IMG/VR virus record: IMGVR_UViG_3300026075_000029
Location: 1 to 30,058 of that record
Reading direction: 5' to 3' (one strand)
Source of the DNA: a virus
DNA: 30,058 nucleotides
Below, one piece after another: positions 15,486 to 21,447 of this stretch (positions are counted from its first letter, which is position 1; each line of letters starts with the position of its first letter). The notes under the pieces are model-generated. The model was not told where the DNA came from. It worked only from the letters and a program-made list of their open reading frames with translations, and did not search any database. A program made the position numbers and the translations under genes.

Positions 15486-15768
15486 CGCGGCTCCTTGCCT
15501 TCGATGTCTCCGGGTCGGGCTTGCCAGAGAGGGGCACTGCCGCCTCGCTGGTATGGGCCGTCGCCTCGGGGACGTGGGTGTGTGGTGGTTGCGGCAGCAC
15601 GCCGTACAGACGCGCCGCCTTCTGGATGAAGTCCTCGGGAATCTGGTGCTTGACGGCGACCTTCTGCATCTCCGCCAGCAGCGAGTCGGTGCCCCAGCCC
15701 TGACCCTCTCGGGTGGCGATCAGCTCGGCGAGTGCGTTCCATGCGGCCTCGTAGTCCACGCGGGCCAT
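15412..15768 (-). CDS. Unknown protein between tube and chaperone genes
   Basis: A 118-residue protein without a recognised family. The first ~60 residues look well folded and helical (WNALAELIATREGQGWGTD, then an EDFIQKAARLYGV segment), while the rest is Pro/Arg/Glu-rich and overlaps the chaperone gene by 74 bases in another frame. It starts 11 bases after the tube gene stop. The low-complexity tail may simply be the consequence of overlap. A role in tail assembly is suggested only by neighbours. Confidence 0.6.
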   Translation of the reverse strand: MARVDYEAAWNALAELIATREGQGWGTDSLLAEMQKVAVKHQIPEDFIQKAARLYGVLPQPPHTHVPEATAHTSEAAVPLSGKPDPETSKARSRDERAEHRPHPPEARAGRDPVPTAC

Positions 15769-15779
15769 GCCCGGCAGCC

Positions 15780-16307
15780 CTAGCCGTTCTGGAACTGGAC
15801 GATGCCGCCGCCCTCGGCGTATTCGAAGCTGTCGAGGGGGAAGTCGTCATCGAACGTGAAGGGCACGTCCCTGACGAGGAGCTGGTCCTCTTGCGAGAAG
15901 CCGCCCGAGTAGCTGAAGAGCTGGCATTCCTGCAAGGCCCAGCGGGTTTTCGCGGGCGCCCCGATGTCATCAATCTGGGTGACCACGTTGAAGGCGGGGA
16001 ATTCGGCGGCGGCGTCGCGGTCGCCGCGACGACGGGCCTGGCAGAAGCCCCAGACCAAACGGCGCCACTGGTCGTCCACGTCCTGGAAGCGGAAGGTGCC
16101 GCGCCGGGCCTCGGCGCCGGGCTTCGTGCCGTCGCTCCAGGTGCCGGGCTTCGGCACCGGGATCTGCTCGATCTCCACATCCCACTGGACGGAGACGATG
16201 TCGCCCATCATCCGCCCGGCGATCCAGACGGTGCCGGAACGACCGGAGCGGCGCTGGCGGTCCTTCAGGTTGCCCTTCGGCCCTGGGTATGCCTGTGAGG
16301 GGGTCAC
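15780..16307 (-). CDS. Tail tube protein (XkdM-like)
   Basis: A 175-residue protein directly after the sheath gene, the invariable place of the tube protein in contractile tails. It has the expected composition of a beta-sandwich with RSGTVWIAGRMMGDIVSVQW early and a VVTQIDDIGAPAKTRWALQ segment before an aromatic SYSGGFSQ turn. Tube proteins stack as hexamers to form the DNA channel inside the sheath. It starts at a GTG located just behind the sheath TAG; a start at a downstream Met would remove residues that seem folded. Confidence 0.82.
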   Translation of the reverse strand: MTPSQAYPGPKGNLKDRQRRSGRSGTVWIAGRMMGDIVSVQWDVEIEQIPVPKPGTWSDGTKPGAEARRGTFRFQDVDDQWRRLVWGFCQARRRGDRDAAAEFPAFNVVTQIDDIGAPAKTRWALQECQLFSYSGGFSQEDQLLVRDVPFTFDDDFPLDSFEYAEGGGIVQFQNG

Positions 16308-17786
16308 CTATTTCACCTGACCCGATCCGAGGAGGTAGTTGGTCGTGCGGACGAATTTCCACCCGAACTCGAAGATGATCGCGTCCTGGAGGTGAGGGGG
16401 GTTGTCCTCCAGCACGCGGAAGAAGGGCTGGCTGCCCTCAGAGAGGACACCGGCCTGGATCAGGCCTCGATCGAGGAGGGCGTTGATTTCGGCGGTGCCC
16501 TGCTGGCGGACGGCGGCTTTCGAGGTATCGGTGACGCGGGAGTCGCCGATGATGTTCTCGTCGCCCCAGACTTTCATCCGGCGGAGGAAGAGGTCGGCGA
16601 CGCGGACGATGCGCGGGTCGCTGAAGAGTTCGTAGGGCCGCGTTTTGTCCGTCTGCGAGTTGAAGGTGGTGACGCCCTTGGAGATCATCAGGCTGGCCCC
16701 CGCAGACTGGGTGCGGCGGAAGACGGTGAGGCCCTGGGCGGCAGCCACGGTCAGTTCGTCGGCGGAGATGTTGACGGTGCCGACCTGCTTGAGGCCTGCG
16801 ACCTGGGCGAAGGTGAGGGAGGCTTCCTCGCCGCACCCGGCAAGGACTCCGGCGATCCGCGGCGCGAGCTGCGAGGTCGAGACTTCTTTGCCGAGGAATT
16901 CATCGAAGAAAGCGCCGCCGGTCAGGCGGATCACGTGTGGGTCGCGGATCGAGCTGACCGCGGTGATCGCTGAGGCGAGTTCCTCGGATTTGGAGCCGCC
17001 GAGGATCGTGGTGATCGGCCGCTGAAGTTCTGCCTGGGCCTGGGTCCAGGTGAAGACCGAGGTGATGATTTCGGCGGTGGTCAGGTCGAAGGGGGCGAAG
17101 ATCGAGAAGTCCTCGAACTCCAGCGCCTCCATCGCGGCGGTCCACTGGGTCGCCGTGAGGGTTTCGCCGTTGGCGCCGCCCGCCAGCGGCGTGCTCGCCG
17201 TAGTCGCCAGTTTGGTTCCCGACACCAGCGATTCGGCTTTCACGAGTTTCGAGCTGGCGTTGATGAGGGTGGCGGCTTCGGTGATCGTCGCCTCGGTGAA
17301 GGAGTAGCGCTCGACCACGACGCCGTCGAAGAGGATCGAGATGCGGTCTTTCGTCGCATCGACCGGGTCGTCTTCGGTTTTGATCGAGATCCGGTCGCCG
17401 CGTTTGCCGGTGTAGTACGCGGTCAGTTTCAGCGCGTTGACCGCTCCGGGGGTGTTTTTGATCGTGAGGGTCGAGGCGGCGGCTTCTTTCGCCATCCGGT
17501 AGGCGAGGACTTCCCCGGCGGCAGCCTTATCGCTGACGCCAGGGCCGACGAAGGCGCCCATGATGGCGTCGCGGCCCGCAGTCGAGGAGTTGCCGAAGAT
17601 CTGCTCGAATTCGCCGAAAGTGCCGAGGCGCTGGATGCCTTCGGCGTCGGAGCCGAGCGGCCCCCAGTCGTGAACGATCGGGATGGCGACGACCTGAGAG
17701 ATCGAGCTGGGCGGGCGGACGGTCTGTTCGCCGACGAGGCCGACGTAGGTGCCCGGGTTCGCCGGGCGAGCCAGAACACCGCTCAT
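16308..17786 (-). CDS. Contractile tail sheath protein (XkdK-like)
   Basis: A 492-residue sheath protein. The N-terminus (PANPGTYVGLVGEQTVRPP, PIVHDWGPLGSD, FGEFEQIFG) and the C-terminus (FFRVLEDNPPHLQDAIIFE and RTTNYL) are characteristic of sheath proteins, and the middle carries the inserted domain with KRGDRISIKTEDDP. The conserved GVTTFNSQTDKTRPYELFSDPR-like central stretch (near residues 380-400) is present. The length fits the family. The protein polymerises around the tube and contracts on binding, which defines this as a myovirus-type tail. The ATG overlaps the stop of the small coiled-coil gene (ATGA). Confidence 0.95.
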   Translation of the reverse strand: MSGVLARPANPGTYVGLVGEQTVRPPSSISQVVAIPIVHDWGPLGSDAEGIQRLGTFGEFEQIFGNSSTAGRDAIMGAFVGPGVSDKAAAGEVLAYRMAKEAAASTLTIKNTPGAVNALKLTAYYTGKRGDRISIKTEDDPVDATKDRISILFDGVVVERYSFTEATITEAATLINASSKLVKAESLVSGTKLATTASTPLAGGANGETLTATQWTAAMEALEFEDFSIFAPFDLTTAEIITSVFTWTQAQAELQRPITTILGGSKSEELASAITAVSSIRDPHVIRLTGGAFFDEFLGKEVSTSQLAPRIAGVLAGCGEEASLTFAQVAGLKQVGTVNISADELTVAAAQGLTVFRRTQSAGASLMISKGVTTFNSQTDKTRPYELFSDPRIVRVADLFLRRMKVWGDENIIGDSRVTDTSKAAVRQQGTAEINALLDRGLIQAGVLSEGSQPFFRVLEDNPPHLQDAIIFEFGWKFVRTTNYLLGSGQVK

Positions 17787-18163
17787 GCCGCGGCCTCCTC
17801 GTCGGGCTTGACCTCACGATTGGCGAACTCCTCGCAGAGCCGCTTGGCCTCGCTGACCGTCACCGGCCCCTCCTTGCCGTGAAGCGCTCCGGCGAGGAAC
17901 GGCTTGCTGTAGCCGGTCATCGTGCGGGAGTTTTCCAGGAGGTGGTCGATCTCGAAACTGGTCTCGGAGGCCTCGGCCTTGGCGGCGTCCTCGGCCCGCT
18001 GGCGCTGGACCTTCTGGATCGCCTCCACCACGGTCTTGCGCGGTTTGTCCTGGCCCTGCTCCTGCTCCAGGAGCGCGACCAGGCCCTCGTCGGTCTGATC
18101 TCCCAGCTTCGAGATCAGCTCATCGGCGGGCGTGTCGGCGGCGATGGGTGAGGCGTCGGACAT
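17783..18163 (-). CDS. Small coiled-coil protein preceding the sheath
   Basis: A 126-residue acidic protein with a helical centre (LVALLEQEQGQDKPRKTVVE then a KVQRQRAEDAAKAEASE segment) and an Ala/Glu-rich end. I do not recognise a family. It has a full promoter-family copy with -10 box nine bases before the ATG and no Shine-Dalgarno, so it is a likely leaderless first gene of the sheath-tube-chaperone unit. Confidence 0.75.
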   Translation of the reverse strand: MSDASPIAADTPADELISKLGDQTDEGLVALLEQEQGQDKPRKTVVEAIQKVQRQRAEDAAKAEASETSFEIDHLLENSRTMTGYSKPFLAGALHGKEGPVTVSEAKRLCEEFANREVKPDEEAAA

Positions 18164-18172
18164 CCGCGTCGC

Positions 18173-18202
18173 AGAATAGGCCCGTCCCGAGAATGAAACC
18201 GC
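18173..18202 (-). promoter_or_regulatory. Phage promoter family, copy at tail unit
   Basis: GCGGTTTC, 16 bases, TATTCT, then nine bases to the ATG at 18163. It fills the 46-base gap after the terminator-like tail gene and has the full octamer. It should drive sheath, tube, chaperone and possibly the tape measure. Confidence 0.75.
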
Positions 18203-18209
18203 TGGAGGA

Positions 18210-18851
18210 CTACGACACGGGGACCGGAGGCTCCCCGGCGAAGGCGCCGGAGATGCTGTCGATGTCCATGACTTCGTCGTCGGCGGGCACCCGGCCGGGG
18301 CGCTCGAAACTGACTCGCATGTTGGCGATCACAGACCAGAGCCGAGCGTCTTCGGGGTCCTGGATCGCCTTCACCAGGAGGGATTTCTCCTCGACCCAGA
18401 GCACGTCGTGCGGGTCGCCAGGGCCTTTCTTCTCTTTGCCGGTAAGGGGGATCTCAGCGTAGTCCCAGAGTGGGATGCGGAACGGCCCGGCGAAGTGGCG
18501 GTCGCCGACCTTGACGGTGAGGCCGGTGTTGAAGAGGAGGTCGAGCTGGGTGGCGAGGTCGTCGGCGACCTTGCGGCCGTCGCGGAGGTCGTCGGCGGAG
18601 GTGGAGGAGGGGGCGGGGTAGAGGTTGATGGTCACCGGGAGCATCTGCTCAACCTCGCCCTGGATCAGGGACGTGCGAGCGCGGATGGTGGCGAGGTCGC
18701 CGAGGACGACGACGCCCACCGGCCTCTCCTCCTCCGACACCTCTCTCCGCTCGACCCGGATCTTCCAGCGCGGGTCGTCCTCTGGCCGCACTGGCATCGT
18801 CATCGACAGGTAGCGACGGATAGACCTGGCGATGTCGTCGCGGGCGTACAC
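18210..18851 (-). CDS. Neck / tail terminator-like protein
   Basis: A 213-residue protein placed between the HK97 gp10-like gene and the sheath, where the tail terminator lies. Its layout fits: an N-terminal helix (ARDDIARSIRRYLSM), a strand with VEQMLPVTINLYPA, a long helix with RKVADDLATQLDLLFN and then a beta-rich half with the FRIPLWDYAEIPL segment. I chose the GTG at 18851 because TATCCT ends eight bases before it; an in-frame TTG at 18878 would add nine residues and lies across this box. The assignment is by synteny and fold pattern. Confidence 0.65.
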   Translation of the reverse strand: MYARDDIARSIRRYLSMTMPVRPEDDPRWKIRVERREVSEEERPVGVVVLGDLATIRARTSLIQGEVEQMLPVTINLYPAPSSTSADDLRDGRKVADDLATQLDLLFNTGLTVKVGDRHFAGPFRIPLWDYAEIPLTGKEKKGPGDPHDVLWVEEKSLLVKAIQDPEDARLWSVIANMRVSFERPGRVPADDEVMDIDSISGAFAGEPPVPVS

Positions 18852-18859
18852 CGCTGTCG

Positions 18860-18889
18860 AGGATACCCGCGCCCGCAATGGCCGCCCGC
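18860..18889 (-). promoter_or_regulatory. Degenerate phage promoter before tail terminator gene
   Basis: GCGGGCGG, 16 bases, TATCCT, then eight bases to GTG 18851. The -10 box is identical to that of the protease promoter, but only GCGG of the octamer is kept. It follows a large hairpin, which makes a transcription-unit boundary here likely. Confidence 0.35.
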
Positions 18890-18901
18890 CGAGAAGTCGG
18901 C

Positions 18902-18946
18902 GAGGGGCCGGGCCGCCATCCCCATGGCGGTGGTTCCCGGCCCCTC
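18902..18946 (-). terminator. Two-tier hairpin in intergenic gap, possible terminator
   Basis: An 11-bp perfect outer stem (GAGGGGCCGGG/CCCGGCCCCTC) encloses a 7-bp inner stem (CCGCCAT/ATGGCGG) with a CCCC loop on the plus strand and a five-base bulge on one side. There is no T-tract on the minus strand. It lies in one of the few gaps in the structural region, between the gp10-like gene and a promoter candidate. A terminator or a processing site are both possible. Confidence 0.5.
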
Positions 18947-19000
18947 AACCAGGCCAATGAGCTACAGCAAGGGAAAGACCCTACAGAGGGTGACCGGACG

Positions 19001-19585
19001 CTAGAGCCGGTCCGCCCACTCGCGCTCCTTCGCGGTGAGGATCGGCCCGGCGACCTCTTCCCAGATCACGGCGATCTCGGCTTCGGTGTCGCGCTGCATG
19101 TGCACGCCCTGCGTTCCTGGGTGCATGACCGAGACCCGGTAGATGAACTCGGGGCCGTAGGGGAAGCGCAGGGTGCCGCGGTAGCCTTCGACCTCGCCGG
19201 TCCGCTTGTTGATCCGGATGCGCGGTTTGGCCTGGATGATGTGGGGCCGGGTGTCCTCCTCGACGTAGTCCACGAGCTGGTCGCCGCGGGCGTTGAAGGG
19301 TTCGTTGGAGAAGACATCGGCGGTGTGGCCCTCGTCGGTCTGGAAGACCAGGGTGCGCCGCCAGGAGTCGCGCATGGTCCGGGGCGTGCGGCCGCCGCGG
19401 TCGGCGATCCAGTCCTCGAAGTGACCTTTGTAGGCCTGGGGGAGGCGGGCGACCGGCGTGCGGAAGGCGACGCCGTCGCGCCAGCGCTCGATCACGGCAT
19501 CGGTGATCGCCCCGCCCACGTCCTCGATGAACTCCTGACCAGGAAAGAGGTCGGTGGCGAGACTGCCATCCGCCGAGTAGCCCAT
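19001..19585 (-). CDS. HK97 gp10-like neck protein
   Basis: A 194-residue protein with the C-terminal pattern of HK97 gp10-like tail completion proteins: a TLRFPYGPEFIYR strand followed by the MHPGTQGVHMQRD motif (about residues 154-166) and a terminal amphipathic helix. The N-terminal half has helices with an Arg/Trp-rich WIADRGGRTPRTMRDSW stretch. Such proteins join the head connector to the tail tube. The ATG overlaps the stop of the preceding gene (TGATG). Confidence 0.75.
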   Translation of the reverse strand: MGYSADGSLATDLFPGQEFIEDVGGAITDAVIERWRDGVAFRTPVARLPQAYKGHFEDWIADRGGRTPRTMRDSWRRTLVFQTDEGHTADVFSNEPFNARGDQLVDYVEEDTRPHIIQAKPRIRINKRTGEVEGYRGTLRFPYGPEFIYRVSVMHPGTQGVHMQRDTEAEIAVIWEEVAGPILTAKEREWADRL

Positions 19586-19863
19586 CAGACCTCGCGCCAG
19601 CGGTGTCCGGCGTCGAGATAGCCGTGCCAGGGCTGGCCGCTCTTGCCGATCTCCAAGGTCAGGATCGACTCGCGGATCTCTAGGCTGCCGTCCGGCTGCT
19701 CCGTGAAGACGTGGGGCGGGCTGACGACGTGGCGGACACCGCCGACCGGGTCGCCGTCCGGAGTCACTAGGCGGAAGAAGACGGCGGGCTTGCTGCCGCT
19801 GTAGCCCTCGATCGGTCCGCAGTAGTCACCCGGCTCCATCTCCGTGACATCTCCGGCCGCCAT
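19585..19863 (-). CDS. Small neck-region protein with WHGYL motif
   Basis: A 92-residue beta-rich protein. It begins with an acidic MEPGDYCGPI turn, continues with PAVFFRLVTPDG and ends in SLEIRESILT plus PWHGYLDAGHRWRE. The C-terminal DGSLEI-ESI...WHGYL block resembles small conserved phage proteins sometimes annotated as DUF6527-domain, but I cannot confirm that. The upstream gene shares the WHG(F/Y)L...G..W ending, so the two may be paralogues. It is coupled on both sides by one-base overlaps. Confidence 0.75.
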   Translation of the reverse strand: MAAGDVTEMEPGDYCGPIEGYSGSKPAVFFRLVTPDGDPVGGVRHVVSPPHVFTEQPDGSLEIRESILTLEIGKSGQPWHGYLDAGHRWREV

Positions 19864-20183
19864 CAGCCGCTCCAGACGCCGCGCTGGAGGAAGCCGTGCC
19901 AGCGGTTGCCGTTGGGCATCACGATCGAGGGGGAGACAGTGATGGTGCCGTCGTCGTGCTCGGCGACCGTGTGGCGCTCGAAGCCGATCGTCGCAACGGC
20001 TCCGTCAGGGGCGCGGACGTACCAGCACCAGACCTCGCCGTTCTCCTTCAGCACCTTCATGTAGGCGCCGGGCGGGGCGATCGTCTGCCGGACCCTTTCG
20101 GCGCCGCGGTGCGCGAGGCGCTCCCAGCGCTCCCAACCCTCGGGGCTGCTGCGCAACACGTCCGGGATGCGCGTGCCCTGCAT
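19863..20183 (-). CDS. Small neck-region protein with WHGFL motif
   Basis: A 106-residue protein; the start is the ATG at 20183, which overlaps the stop of the preceding gene as TAATG. An in-frame ATG at 20219 would add 12 residues and a 37-base overlap and is less likely. The second half is beta-rich: VWCWYVRAPDGAVATIGFER, then DGTITVSPSIV and RWHGFLQRGVW at the end. The layout DGT-I-SI...WHGFL matches the next gene, which suggests duplication. Function unknown; probably connector or neck associated. Confidence 0.75.
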   Translation of the reverse strand: MQGTRIPDVLRSSPEGWERWERLAHRGAERVRQTIAPPGAYMKVLKENGEVWCWYVRAPDGAVATIGFERHTVAEHDDGTITVSPSIVMPNGNRWHGFLQRGVWSG

Positions 20184-20584
20184 TAGGCGCCCCGGACCCT
20201 CTTGAGCCTGCACTCCCAACCGATGAGATCGCCGGGCGCCGCCAGCGGCGTCGGGCCGCCATCCACCTGGAAGAGCACCGGGTCGGGGCCGAGGATCTCG
20301 GGGGCGAGAATCTTCACCTGATCCTCGGACTTCAGGACGATCGGCGAGCCGTCTTCGCGTTCGCCCTCCAGGAGGATCGTCGGCTGCTTGATCTTCTTCG
20401 AGCTGACCGGAGAGGTCACCTCTTTCTCGCCGGGGTCCATGTAGAAGCAGTCGAAGACCTCGCCCTCGACTTCTTCCTCGTCAGGCTCGCCCTCCAGCCA
20501 GAGGTCCTCGGCGTCGTCGTCCTGGACCTTGTCGCGCGTGGCTACCGGCCAGCCGGAGTGGACGCACACGTCCCCGAGTGGCAT
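20183..20584 (-). CDS. Probable head-tail stopper-like protein
   Basis: A 133-residue acidic protein (Asp/Glu-rich residues 22-42). The second half is beta-rich with an ILLEGEREDGSPIVLKSEDQ hairpin and LIGWECRLKRVRG at the C-terminus, the pattern of small stopper or closure proteins that plug the connector. It lies right after the connector adaptor and overlaps it by one base. The call is by place and approximate fold only. Confidence 0.5.
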   Translation of the reverse strand: MPLGDVCVHSGWPVATRDKVQDDDAEDLWLEGEPDEEEVEGEVFDCFYMDPGEKEVTSPVSSKKIKQPTILLEGEREDGSPIVLKSEDQVKILAPEILGPDPVLFQVDGGPTPLAAPGDLIGWECRLKRVRGA

Positions 20585-21447
20585 TACCAGCCATCCGGTC
20601 CGGGGCCGAGAGCGCCGGGGAGGGAACCGGGGCCTCCGGAGTAGTTGGGCCGATCGCCGTACTCGAAGGCGGTCACCGACATCTCACCAGAGGGGTAGGC
20701 CTCCGGATCCCAGAGCTGGATCCATTCGAGTTTCGCCTGCTCGGTGCAGAGCGCCCAGAGGAAGTCGGCCAGGACCGGGTCGGGGTCGAGCTTCTTGGAG
20801 GAGACCATCTGGCCGGGACCGAAATAGCTCTCGGAGTAGCTGCCCGCGGAGAAGGAGGCGAGGTTGCCGCGACTGAGCGAGGACTTGCGCAGCTTTGCCG
20901 AGCCGACCGCCTGGATGAACTGCTCGGTCTTCAGCGCCATGGCGCGGAGCGCCACCTCCCGCAGATGGGCAGGCACGTCTTCACCGTCTTCCTTCCCGGC
21001 GATGTTGCGGCCCGTGATCGAGCCGACCAACGGGGCGACGGCGGCGACGGCGAGCACGAAGTCCCCATCGCCGATGCCGCCCGGATAGCGCGCCTTCAGC
21101 GTCGGCGAGCGTGCCCAGATGTCGGCGACCGTGAAGTCCTCATCGAGGAAGGGGTCGAAGAAGGCGTCGGGACCGACGAAGAGGTTGCCCGCGGCCGCGT
21201 CGCCGATCTCCTGGCCTTTGGAGACCCACCGGTACAGCCAGCTCCCGTCTTCGGTCAGGTCGAGGATCGAGTAAAAGAGGCCCACGTCTTCGCGGACGAT
21301 GTCGCCGCTGGGAGGGTAAGTCCGGGTCTCTTCGGCCCCGCTGGGCCGCGTGATCCGCAGCTCGATGTCGTCGGGGTCGTACAGCGCGCCCGCACCGTTT
21401 TTGGTCGTGTTGCGAAGCTTCGTTACATCGCCGCGGGCGTAGCTCAT
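20584..21447 (-). CDS. Head-tail connector adaptor with N-terminal Ig-like extension
   Basis: A 287-residue protein in two parts. Residues 1-90 form a beta-sandwich-like extension (IELRITRPSGAEETRTYPPS, then a GLFYSILDLTEDGSWLYRW stretch). Residues 105-220 are helical and look like gp6/gp15-type connector adaptors: FTVADIWARSPTLKARYPG, then LREVALRAMALKTEQFIQAV, ending in ASFSAGSYSESYFGPG, which is the recurrent S-G-YS motif of adaptors. It should bind the portal ring. Its ATG overlaps the repeat protein gene by four bases (ATGA). Confidence 0.7.
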   Translation of the reverse strand: MSYARGDVTKLRNTTKNGAGALYDPDDIELRITRPSGAEETRTYPPSGDIVREDVGLFYSILDLTEDGSWLYRWVSKGQEIGDAAAGNLFVGPDAFFDPFLDEDFTVADIWARSPTLKARYPGGIGDGDFVLAVAAVAPLVGSITGRNIAGKEDGEDVPAHLREVALRAMALKTEQFIQAVGSAKLRKSSLSRGNLASFSAGSYSESYFGPGQMVSSKKLDPDPVLADFLWALCTEQAKLEWIQLWDPEAYPSGEMSVTAFEYGDRPNYSGGPGSLPGALGPGPDGW

